Assembly (NCBI RefSeq): GCF_050908995.1
Contig: NW_027484935.1
Span: 1-64,000 of the forward strand
Direction of reading: 5' to 3'
Source: Andrena cerasifolii
Lineage: Eukaryota > Arthropoda > Insecta > Hymenoptera > Andrenidae
DNA length: 64,000 bases
Part shown: piece after piece, positions 49,469 through 59,701 of the stretch
How positions within the stretch are numbered: position 1 is the stretch's first letter
How the letters are laid out: each line of letters begins with the position of its first letter
Notes under the pieces: model-generated
Database searches by the model: none
Seen by the model: the letters and a program-made list of their open reading frames with translations, nothing else
What the model was told of the DNA's origin: nothing
Program-made: the position numbers and the translations under genes

Positions 49469-51700
49469 GTGCCATCTCTTTCGACGGCATGTTCTCCTGT
49501 TACAAAGCCCAATTTTGTGCATTATGAAAATTTTTGCCAAATTTTGGCCAATATATCAGGAGAACATGAAGTGGAAAGTGGTATACTAAATTTCAGCTTC
49601 AAAGGCATCGCCTTAAAGTTGCCAATAAGAGGCGGAGGCCTTTCAAGAGGCGTTCGAAAATTCTGCGTCTCTTCGTTAAACAGTCACTGTCTGGAAACGT
49701 CTGCGCCACTTCTCGCTCTTTGATTTGCTCTCCGGAGACGTTACTTTGTGCCACCTCATTCGACGGCATGTTCTCCTGTTACAAAGCCGAATTTTGTGCA
49801 TTCTGAAAATTTTCGCCTGATTTTGGCCAATATATCAGGGGAACATGAAGTGGAAAGAGGTATACTAAATTTCAGCTTCAAAGGCATATCCTTAAAGTTG
49901 CAAATTAGAGGCGGAGGCCTTTCATGAGGCGTTCGAAAATTCTGCGTCTCTTCGTTAAGCAGTCACTGTCTCGAAACATCTGCGCCACTTCTCGCTCTTT
50001 GATTTGCTCCCCGGAGCCGTTACTTTGTGCCATATCTTTCGACGGCATGTTCTCCTGTTACAAAGCCCAATTTTGTGCATTATGAAAATTTTTGCCAGAT
50101 TTTGGCCAATATATCAGGGGAACATGAAGTGGAAAGGGGTATACTAAATTTCAGCTTCAAAGGCATATCCTTAAAGTTGCAAATTAGAGGCGGAGGCCTT
50201 TCAAGAGGCGTTCGAAAATTCTGCGTCTCTTCATTAAACAGTCACAGTCTGGAAACGTCTGCGCCACTTCTCGCTCTTTGATTTGCTCTCCGGAGACGTT
50301 ACTTTGTGCCATTTCTTTCGACGGCATGTTCTCCTGCTACAAAGCCCAATTTTGTGCATTCTGATAATTTTCGCCAGATTTTGGCCAATATATCAGGGGA
50401 ACATGAAGTGGAAAGAGGTATACTAAATATCAGATTCAAAGGCATCGTCTTAAAGTTGCCAATAAGAGGCACAGGCCTTTCAAGAGGCGTTCGAAAATTC
50501 TGCGTCTCTTCGATAAACAGTCACAGTCTGGAAACGTCTGTGCCACTTCTCGCTCTTTGATTTGCTCTCCGGAGACGTTACTTTGTGCCATCTCTTTCGA
50601 CGGCATGTTCTCCTGTTACAAAGCCCAATTTTGTGCATTATGAAAATTTTTGCCAAATTTTGGCCAATATATCAGGAGAACATGAAGTGGAAAGGGGTAT
50701 ACTAAATTTCAGCTTCAAAGGCATCGCCTTAAAGTTGCCAATAAGAGGCGGAGGCCTTTCAAGAGGCGTTCGAAAATTCTGCGTCTCTTCGTTAAACAGT
50801 CACTGTCTGGAAACGTCTGCGCCACTTCTCGCTCTTTGATTTGCTCTCCGGAGACGTTACTTTGTGCCACCTCTTTCGACGGCATGTTCTCCTGTTACAA
50901 AGCCGAATTTTGTGCATTCTGAAAATTTTCGCCTGATTTTGGCCAATATATCAGGGGAACATGAAGTGGAAAGAGGTATACTAAATTTCAGCTTCAAAGG
51001 CATATCCTTAAAGTTGCAAATTAGAGGCGGAGGCCTTTCATGAGGCGTTCGAACATTCTGCGTCTCTTCGTTAAGCAGTCACTGTCTCGAAACATCTGCG
51101 CCACTTCTCGCTCTTTGATTTGCTCCCCGGAGCCGTTACTTTGTGCCATATCATTCGACAGAATGTTCTCCTGTTACAAAGCCCAATTTTGTGCATTCTG
51201 ATAATTTTCGCCAGATTTTGCCCAATATGTCAGGAGAACATGAAGTGGAAAGAGGTATACTGAATTTCAGCTTCAAAGGCATCGCCTTAAAGTTGCCAAT
51301 AAGAGGCACAGGCCTTTCAAGAGGCGTTCGAAAATTCTGCGTCTCTTCGTTAAACAGTCACTGTCTCGAAACATCTGCGCCATTTATTGCTCTTTGATTT
51401 GCTCTCCGGAGCCGTTACTTTGTGCCATCTCTTTCGACGGCATGTTCTCCTGTTACAAAGCCCAATTTTGTGCATTATGAAAATTTTTGCCAGATTTTGG
51501 CCAATATATCAGGGGAACATGAAGTGGAAAGGGGTATACTAAATTTCAGCTTCAAAGGCATATCCTTAAAGTTGCAAATTAGAGGCGGAGGCCTTTCAAG
51601 AGGCGTTCGAAAATTCTGCGTCTCTTCATTAAACAGTCACAGTCTGGAAACGTCTGCGCCACTTCTCGCTCTTTGATTTGCTCTCCGGAGACGTTACTTT

Positions 51701-51979
51701 GTGCCATTTCTTTCGACGGCATGTTCTCCTGCTACAAAGCCCAATTTTGTGCATTCTGATAATTTTCGCCAGATTTTGCCCAATATGTCAGGAGAACATG
51801 AAGTGGAAAGAGGTATACTGAATTTCAGCTTCAAAGGCATCGCCTTAAAGTTGCCAATAAGAGGCACAGGCCTTTCAAGAGGCGTTCGAAAATTCTGCGT
51901 CTCTTCGTTAAACAGTCACTGTCTCGAAACATCTGCGCCATTTATTGCTCTTTGATTTGCTCTCCGGAGCCGTTACTTT
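51701..51979 (+). repeat. P/O hybrid monomer
   Basis: The unit begins as P (ccatttc, ctgctac, gataattttcgcc) and from about coordinate 79 is O-type (gcccaatatgtc, tactgaattt, catttattgctc). The adjacent unit at 51980 is also a hybrid, F-type at the start and L/C-type (tcatgagg, gttaagcag) at the end. Confidence 0.8.
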
Positions 51980-52537
51980 GTGCCATCTCTTTCGACGGCA
52001 TGTTCTCCTGTTACAAAGCCCAATTTTGTGCATTATGAAAATTTTTGCCAGATTTTGGCCAATATATCAGGGGAACATGAAGTGGAAAGGGGTATACTAA
52101 ATTTCAGCTTCAAAGGCATATCCTTAAAGTTGCAAATTAGAGGCGGAGGCCTTTCATGAGGCGTTCGAAAATTCTGCGTCTCTTCGTTAAGCAGTCACTG
52201 TCTCGAAACATCTGCGCCACTTCTCGCTCTTTGATTTGCTCCCCGGAGCCGCTACTTTGTGCCATATCTTTCGACAGAATGTTCTCCTGTTACAAAGCCC
52301 AATTTTGTGCATTCTGATAATTTTCGCCAGATTTTGCCCAATATGTCAGGAGAACATGAAGTGGAAAGAGGTATACTGAATTTCAGCTTCAAAGGCATCG
52401 TCTTAAAGTTGCCAATAAGAGGCACAGGCCTTTCAAGAGGCGTTCGAAAATTCTGCGTCTCTTCGTAAAACAGTCACTGTCTCGAAACATCTGCGCCATT
52501 TCTTGCTCTTTGATTTGCTCTCCGGAGCCGTTACTTT

Positions 52538-52815
52538 GTGCCATCTCTTTCGACGGCATGTTCTCCTGTTACAAAGCCCAATTTTGTGCATTATGAAAAT
52601 TTTTGCCAGATTTTGGCCAATATATCAGGGGAACATGAAGTGGAAAGGGTATACTAAATTTCAGCTTCAAAGGCATATCCTTAAAGTTGCAAATTAGAGG
52701 CGGAGGCCTTTCAAGAGGCGTTCGAAAATTCTGCGTCTCTTCGTTAAACAGTCACAGTCTGGAAACGTCTGCGCCACTTCTCGCTCTTTGATTTGCTCTC
52801 CGGAGACGTTACTTT
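52538..52815 (+). repeat. F monomer with one-base deletion
   Basis: This F-like unit reads ggaaagggtatac instead of ggaaaggggtatac near 52648 and is 278 bp. It sits at the point where families L, O and P give way to Q, R and S. Confidence 0.88.
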
Positions 52816-53070
52816 GTGCCATCTCTTTCGACGGCATGTTCTCCTGTTACAAAGCCCAATTTTGTGCATTCTGAAAATTTTCGCCAGATTTTGGGCAATA
52901 TATCAGGGGAACATGAAGTGGAAAGAGGTATACTAAATTTCAGCTTCAAAGGCATATCCTTAAAGTTGCAAATTAGAGGCGGAGGCCTTTCAAGAGGCGT
53001 TCGAAAATTCTGCGTCTCTTCGTTAAACAGTCACAGTCTGGAAACGTCTGCGCCACTTCTCGCTCTTTGA
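52816..53070 (+). other. Recurrent 84-codon open stretch, not a gene
   Basis: This is one example of a stretch that recurs in most monomers. It runs from GTG at coordinate 1 to TGA at coordinate 253-255. The frame is open for about 92 of the 93 codons per monomer because 279 is divisible by three, so each unit repeats the same frame. Arguments against coding are seen directly. There is no in-frame ATG in the usual sequence (only the LPNMSG variant has one). Many units carry an in-frame stop: TGA in tcatgagg, TAA in cgataattc, TGA in tggaatgagg. Single-base indels shift the frame in several units. I recognise no protein family in the translation. It is best read as a by-product of the repeat length. 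Confidence 0.85.
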
Positions 53071-53373
53071 TTTGCTCTCCGGAGACGTTACTTTGTGCCA
53101 TCTCTTTCGACGGCATGTTCTCCTGCTACAAAGCCCAATTTTGTGCATTCTGATAATTTTCGCCAGATTTTGGCCAATATATCAGGGGAACATGAAGTGG
53201 AAAGAGGTATACTAAATTTCAGCTTCAAAGGCATCGCCTTAAAGTTGCCAATAAGGGGCACAGGCCTTTCAAGAGGCGTTCGAAAATTCTGCGTCTCTTC
53301 GTTAAACAGTCACAGTCTGGAAACGTCTGCGCCACTTCTCGCTCTTTGATTTGCTCTCCGGAGACGTTACTTT

Positions 53374-53652
53374 GTGCCATCTCTTTCGACGGCATGTTCT
53401 CCTGTTACAAAGCCCAATTTTGTGCATTCTGAAAATTTTCGCCAGATTTTGGGCAATATATCAGGGGAACATGAAGTGGAAAGAGGTATACTAAATTTCA
53501 GCTTCAAAGGCATATCCTTAAAGTTGTAAATTAGAGGCGGAGGCCTTTCATTAGGCGTTCGAAAATTCTGCGTCTCTTCGTTAAGCAGTCACTGTCTCGA
53601 AACATCTGCGCCACTTCTCGCTCTTTGATTTGCTCTCCGGAGCCGTTACTTT
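53374..53652 (+). repeat. Monomer family Q (example, with stop variants)
   Basis: Family Q is marked by attttgggcaatat. Copies are at 52816, 53374, 54490, 55048, 57001 and 57838, all in the right part of the window. This copy also has gttgtaaatt, which puts TAA in the open frame, and tcattagg. Confidence 0.8.
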
Positions 53653-53931
53653 GTGCCACCTCTTTCGACGGCATGTTCTCCTGTTACAAAGCCCAATTTT
53701 GTGCATTCTGAAAATTTTCGCCTGATTTTGGCCAATATATCAGGGGAACATGAAGTGGAAATGGGTATACTAAATTTCAGCTTCAAAGGCATCGCCTTAA
53801 AGTTGCAAATTAGAGGCGGAGGCCTTTCAAGAGGCGTTCGAAAATTCTGCGTCTCTTCGCTAAACAGTCACAGTCTGGAAACGTCTGCGCCACTTCTCGC
53901 TCTTTGATTTGCTCTCCGGAGACGTTACTTT
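53653..53931 (+). repeat. Monomer family R (example)
   Basis: Family R has gtgccacctc and tcgcctgatttt like L, but without tcatgagg. Here it also has ggaaatggg and the atcgcc block joined to gcaaatta. Copies are at 53653, 55327, 57280, 58117, 59512, 61467 and 62304. Confidence 0.8.
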
Positions 53932-54210
53932 GTGCCATCCCTTTCGACGGCATGTTCTCCTGTTACAAAGCCCAATTTTGTGCATTCTGAAAATATTCGC
54001 CAGATTTTGGCCAATATATCAGGGGAACATGAAGTGGAAAGAGGTATACTAAATATCAGATTCAAAGGCATCGCCTTAAAGTTGCCAATAAGAGGCACAG
54101 GCCTTTCAAGAGGCGTTCGAAAATTCTGCGTCTCTTCGTTAAACAGTCACAGTCTGGAAACGTCTGCGCCACTTCTCGCTCTTTGATTTGCTCTCCGGAG
54201 ACGTTACTTT
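53932..54210 (+). repeat. Monomer family S (example)
   Basis: Family S has gtgccatcccttt, aaatatcagattc and the gccaataagaggcac block. Copies are at 53932, 55606, 60071 and 60630. The first two also share gaaaatattcgcc. Confidence 0.82.
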
Positions 54211-54489
54211 GTGCCATCTCTTTCGACGGCATGTTCTCCTGTTACAAAGCCCAATTTTGTGCATTATGAAAATTTTAGCCAGATTCTGGCCAATATATCA
54301 GGGGAACATGAAGTGGAAAGAGGTATACTAAATTTCAGCTTCAAAGGCATATCCTTAAAGTTGCAAATTAGAGGCGGAGGCCTTTCAAGAGGCGTTCGAA
54401 AATTCTGCGTCTCTTCGTTAAACAGTCACAGTCTGGAAACGTCTGCGCCACTTCTCGCTCTTTGATTTGCTCTCCGGAGACGTTACTTT
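54211..54489 (+). repeat. Monomer family T (example)
   Basis: Family T has cattatgaaaattttagcc and gattctggcc. Copies are at 54211 and 60909, each directly after an S unit, so S-T is a small shared block. Confidence 0.8.
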
Positions 54490-55884
54490 GTGCCATCTCT
54501 TTCGACGGCATGTTCTCCTGTTACAAAGCCCAATTTTGTGCATTCTGAAAATTTTCGCCAGATTTTGGGCAATATATCAGGGGAACATGAAGTGGAAAGA
54601 GGTATACTAAATTTCAGCTTCAAAGGCATATCCTTAAAGTTGCAAATTAGAGGCGGAGGCCTTTCAAGAGGCGTTCGAAAATTCTGCGTCTCTTCGTTAA
54701 ACAGTCACAGTCTGGAAACGTCTGCGCCACTTCTCGCTCTTTGATTTGCTCTCCGGAGACGTTACTTTGTGCCATCTCTTTCGACGGCATGTTCTCCTGC
54801 TACAAAGCCCAATTTTGTGCATTCTGATAATTTTCGCCAGATTTTGGCCAATATATCAGGGGAACATGAAGTGGAAAGAGGTATACTAAATTTCAGCTTC
54901 AAAGGCATCGCCTTAAAGTTGCCAATAAGGGGCACAGGCCTTTCAAGAGGCGTTCGAAAATTCTGCGTCTCTTCGTTAAACAGTCACAGTCTGGAAACGT
55001 CTGCGCCACTTCTCGCTCTTTGATTTGCTCTCCGGAGACGTTACTTTGTGCCATCTCTTTCGACGGCATGTTCTCCTGTTACAAAGCCCAATTTTGTGCA
55101 TTCTGAAAATTTTCGCCAGATTTTGGGCAATATATCAGGGCAACATGAAGTGGAAAGAGGTATACTAAATTTCAGCTTCAAAGGCATCGCCTTAAAGTTG
55201 CCAATAAGAGGCACAGGCCTTTCAAGAGGCGTTCGATAATTCTGCGTCTCTTCGTTAAACAGTCACTGTCTCGAAACATCTGCGCCACTTCTCGCTCTTT
55301 GATTTGCTCTCCGGAGCCGTTACTTTGTGCCACCTCTTTCGACGGCATGTTCTCCTGTTACAAAGCCCAATTTTGTGCATTCTGAAAATTTTCGCCTGAT
55401 TTTGGCCAATATATCAGGGGAACATGAAGTGGAAATGGGTATACTAAATTTCAGCTTCAAAGGCATCGCCTTAAAGTTGCAAATTAGAGGCGGAGGCCTT
55501 TCAAGAGGCGTTCGAAAATTCTGCGTCTCTTCGCTAAACAGTCACAGTCTGGAAACGTCTGCGCCACTTCTCGCTCTTTGATTTGCTCTCCGGAGACGTT
55601 ACTATGTGCCATCCCTTTCGACGGCATGTTCTCCTGTTACAAAGCCCAATTTTGTGCATTCTGAAAATATTCGCCAGATTTTGGCCAATATATCAGGGGA
55701 ACATGAAGTGGAAAGAGGTATACTAAATATCAGATTCAAAGGCATCGCCTTAAAGTTGCCAATAAGAGGCACAGGCCTTTCAAGAGGCGTTCGAAAATTC
55801 TGCGTCTCTTCGTTAAACAGTCACAGTCTGGAAACGTCTGCGCCACTTCTCGCTCTTTGATTTGCTCTCCGGAGACGTTACTTT

Positions 55885-56163
55885 GTGCCATCTCTTTCGA
55901 CGGCATGTTCTCCTGTTACAAAGCGCAATTTTGTGCGTTCTGAATATATTCACCACATTTTGGCCAATATATCAGGAGAAAATGAAGTGGAAATAGGTAT
56001 ACTAAATTTCAGCTTCAAAGGCATCGCCTTAAAGTTGCTAATAAGAGGCGCAGGCCTTTCAAGAGGCGTTCGAAAATTCTGCGTCTCTTCATTAAACAGT
56101 CACAGTCTGGAAACGTCTGCGCCACTTCTCGCTCTTTGATTTGCTCTCCGGAGACGTTACTTT
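55885..56163 (+). repeat. Divergent monomer U, single copy
   Basis: This is the most divergent monomer I noticed. Its 5' half has many private changes: aaagcgcaa, gtgcgttctg, gaatatattcacc, acattttgg, gagaaaatgaag and ggaaatagg. Later it has gttgctaataagaggcgcagg. Its last third is ordinary. It keeps the 279-bp length. No other copy occurs in the window. Confidence 0.85.
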
Positions 56164-56721
56164 GTGCCATCTCTTTCGACGGCATGTTCTCCTGCTACAA
56201 AGCCCAATTTTGTGCATTCTGATAATTTTCGCCAGATTTTGGCCAATATATCAGGGGAACATGAAGTGGAAAGAGGTATACTAAATATCAGATTCAAAGG
56301 CATCGTCTTAAAGTTGCCAATAAGAGGCACAGGCCTTTCAAGAGGCGTTCGAAAATTCTGCGTCTCTTCGTTAAACAGTCACTGTCTGGAAACGTCTGCG
56401 CCACTTCTCGCTCTTTGATTTGCTCCCCGGAGCCGTTACTTTGTGCCATATCTTTCGACAGAATGTTCTCCTGTTACAAAGCCCAATTTTGTGCATTCTG
56501 ATAATTTTCGCCAGATTTTGGCCAATATGTCAGGAGAACATGAAGTGGAAAGAGGTATACTGAATTTCAGCTTCAAAGGCATCGCCTTAAAGTTGCCAAT
56601 AAGAGGCACAGGCCTTTCAAGAGGCGTTCGAAAATTCTGCGTCTCTTCGTTAAACAGTCACTGTCTCGAAACATCTGCGCCATTTCTTGCTCTTTGATTT
56701 GCTCTCCGGAGCCGTTACTTT

Positions 56722-58215
56722 GTGCCATCTCTTTCGACGGCATGTTCTCCTGTTACAAAGCCCAATTTTGTGCATTATGAAAATTTTTGCCAGATTTTGG
56801 CCAATATATCAGGGGAACATGAAGTGGAAAGGGGTATACTAAATTTCAGCTTCAAAGGCATATCCTTAAAGTTGCAAATTAGAGGCGGAGGCCTTTCAAG
56901 AGGCGTTCGAAAATTCTGCGTCTCTTCGTTAAACAGTCACAGTCTGGAAACGTCTGCGCCACTTCTCGCTCTTTGATTTGCTCTCCGGAGACGTTACTTT
57001 GTGCCATCTCTTTCGACGGCATGTTCTCCTGTTACAAAGCCCAATTTTGTGCATTCTGAAAATTTTCGCCAGATTTTGGGCAATATATCAGGGGAACATG
57101 AAGTGGAAAGAGGTATACTAAATTTCAGCTTCAAAGGCATATCCTTAAAGTTGCAAATTAGAGGCGGAGGCCTTTCATTAGGCGTTCGAAAATTCTGCGT
57201 CTCTTCGTTAAGCAGTCACTGTCTCGATACATCTGCGCCACTTCTCGCTCTTTGATTTGCTCTCCGGAGCCGTTACTTTGTGCCACCTCTTTCGACGGCA
57301 TGTTCTCCTGTTACAAAGCCGAATTTTGTGCATTCTGAAAATTTTCGCCTGATTTTGGCCAATATATCAGGGGAACATGAAGTGGAAAGAGGTATACTAA
57401 ATTTCAGCTTCAAAGGCATATCCTTAAAGTTGCAAATTAGAGGCGGAGGCCTTTCAAGAGGCGTTCGAAAATTCTGCGTCTCTTCGTTAAACAGTCACAG
57501 TCTGGAAACGTCTGCGCCACTTCTCGCTCTTTGATTTGCTCTCCGGAGACGTTACTTTGTGCCATCTCTTTCGACGGCATGTTCTCCTGTTACAAAGCCC
57601 AATTTTGTGCATTATGAAAATTTTTGCCAGATTTTGGCCAATATATCAGGGGAACATGAAGTGGAAAGGGGTATACTAAATTTCAGCTTCAAAGGCATAT
57701 CCTTAAAGTTGCAAATTAGAGGCGGAGGCCTTTCAAGAGGCGTTCGAAAATTCTGCGTCTCTTCGTTAAACAGTCACAGTCTGGAATCGTCTGCGCCACT
57801 TCTCGCTCTTTGATTTGCTCTCCGGAGACGTTACTTTGTGCCATCTCTTTCGACGGCATGTTCTCCTGTTACAAAGCCCAATTTTGTGCATTCTGAAAAT
57901 TTTCGCCAGATTTTGGGCAATATATCAGGGGAACATGAAGTGGAAAGAGGTATACTAAATTTCAGCTTCAAAGGCATATCCTTAAAGTTGCAAATTAGAG
58001 GCGGAGGCCTTTCATTAGGCGTTCGAAAATTCTGCGTCTCTTCGTTAAGCAGTCACTGTCTCGATACATCTGCGCCACTTCTCGCTCTTTGATTTGCTCT
58101 CCGGAGCCGTTACTTTGTGCCACCTCTTTCGACGGCATGTTCTCCTGTTACAAAGCCCAATTTTGTGCATTCTGAAAATTTTCGCCTGATTTTGGCCAAT
58201 ATATCAGGGGAACAT
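56722..58215 (+). repeat. 3-monomer (837-bp) tandem duplication F-Q-R
   Basis: F at 56722 and 57559, Q with tcattagg and tcgatacatc at 57001 and 57838, and R at 57280 and 58117 form two copies of one block. Differences seen are ctggaaacg/ctggaatcg in F and aaagccgaa/aaagcccaa in R. The match fades inside R, where the second unit switches to the aaatatcagc and gttgccaata blocks. Confidence 0.82.
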
Positions 58216-58537
58216 GAAGTGGAAAGGGGTATACTAAATATCAGCTTCAAAGGCATCGCCTTAAAGTTGCCAATAAGAGGCACAGGCTTTTCAAGATGCG
58301 TTCGAAAATTCTGCGTCTCTTCGTTAAACAGTCACAGTCCGGAAACGTCTGCGCCACTTCTCGCTCTTTGATTTGCTCTCCGGAGACGTTACTTTGTGCC
58401 ATCTCTTTCGACGGCATGTTCTTCTGTTACAAAGCCCAATTTTGGGCATTCTGAAAATTTTCGCCAGATTTTGGCCAATATATCAGGGGAACATGAAGTG
58501 GAAAGGGGTATACTAAATTTCAGCTTCAAAGGCATCG

Positions 58538-59534
58538 CCTTAAAGTTGCAAATTAGAGGCGGAGGCCTTTCAAGAGGCGTTCGAAAATTCTGCGTCTCTT
58601 CGTTAAACAGTCACAGTCTGGAAACGTCTGCGCCACTTCTCGCTCTTTGATTTGCTCTCCGGAGACGTTACTTTGTGCCATCTCTTTCGACGGCATGTTC
58701 TCCTGCTACAAAGCCCAATTTTGTGCATTCTGATAAATTTCGCCAGATTTTGGCCAATATATCAGGGGAACATGAAGTGGAAAGAGGTATACTAAATTTC
58801 AGCTTCAAAGGCATCGCCTTAAAGTTGCCAATAAGGGGCACAGGCCTTTCAAGAGGCGTTCGAAAATTCTGCGCCTCTTCGTTAAACAGTCACAGTCTGG
58901 AAACGTCTGCGCCACTTCTCGCTCTTTGATTTGCTCTCCGGAGACGTTACTTTGTGCCATCTCTTTCGACGGCATGTTCTCCTGTTACAAAGCCCAATTT
59001 TGTGCATTATGAAAATTTTTGCCAAATTTTGGCCAATATATCAGGAGAACATGAAGTGGAAAGAGGTATACTAAATTTCAGCTTCAAAGGCATCGCCTTA
59101 AAGTTGCCAATAAGAGGCACAGGCCTTTCAAGAGGCGTTCGATAATTCTGCGTCTCTTCGTTAAACAGTCACTGTCTCGAAACATCTGCGCCATTTCTTG
59201 CTCTTTGATTTGCTCTCCGGAGCCGTTACTTTGTGCCATCTCTTTCGACGGCATGTTCTCCCGTTACAAAGCCCAATTTTGTGCATTATGAAAATTTTTG
59301 CCAGATTTTGGCCAATATATCAGGGGAACATGAAGTGGAAAGGGGTATACTAAATTTCAGCTTCAAAGGCATATCCTTAAAGTTGCAAATTAGAGGCGGA
59401 GGCCTTTCAAGAGGCGTTCGAAAATTCTGCGTCTCTTCGTTAAACAGTCACAGTCTGGAAACGTCTGCGCCACTTCTCGCTCTTTGATTTGCTCTCCGGA
59501 GACGTTACTTTGTGCCACCTCTTTCGACGGCATG
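58538..59534 (+). repeat. 3.5-monomer block, first copy (repeated at window end)
   Basis: This segment recurs at 63004-64000, 4466 bp away. The offset is 16 monomers plus the two inserted bases at 59890 and 60449. Both copies carry the rare gataaatttcgcc, ataaggggc and ctgcgcctc in a P-like unit, then F with cgataattc, then F with ctcccgttac. I saw one difference (gttactttg versus gttacattg at 63696). Confidence 0.88.
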
Positions 59535-59701
59535 TTCTCCTGTTACAAAGCCGAATTTTGTGCATTCGGAAAATTTTCGCCTGATTTTGGCCAATATATC
59601 AGGGGAACATGAAGTGGAAAGGGGTATACTAAATTTCAGCTTCAAAGGCATATCCTTAAAGTTGCAAATTAGAGGCGGAGGCCTTTCAAGAGGCGTTCGA
59701 A

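Larger units (their letters stand above)
48353..51979 (+). repeat. L-O-F-P-F repeat region with 4-, 5- and 9-unit periods
   Basis: The monomers run L O F P F, L F P F, L O F, then a P/O hybrid. A four-unit tandem duplication (1116 bp) pairs 48919-50036 with 50035-51152, differing at a few bases (cgtcgc/cgtctc, ggaaagtgg/ggaaagggg, cctcattcg/cctctttcg, cgaaaattc/cgaacattc). O at 48632 and 51143 gives the 9-unit (2511-bp) spacing again. Confidence 0.82.
52649..55923 (+). repeat. 6-monomer (1674-bp) higher-order repeat, two copies
   Basis: About 52649-54249 matches 54324-55923: Q, P-like with ataaggggc, Q, R, S. The third unit of each copy differs over its middle and end: the unit at 53374 has gttgtaaatt and tcattagg, while the unit at 55048 has gttgccaata, cgataattc and a gcaacatg variant. 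This suggests a later conversion inside one copy. The S units also differ at gttacttt/gttactat. The copies part where T (54211) meets the divergent U unit (55885). Confidence 0.83.
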
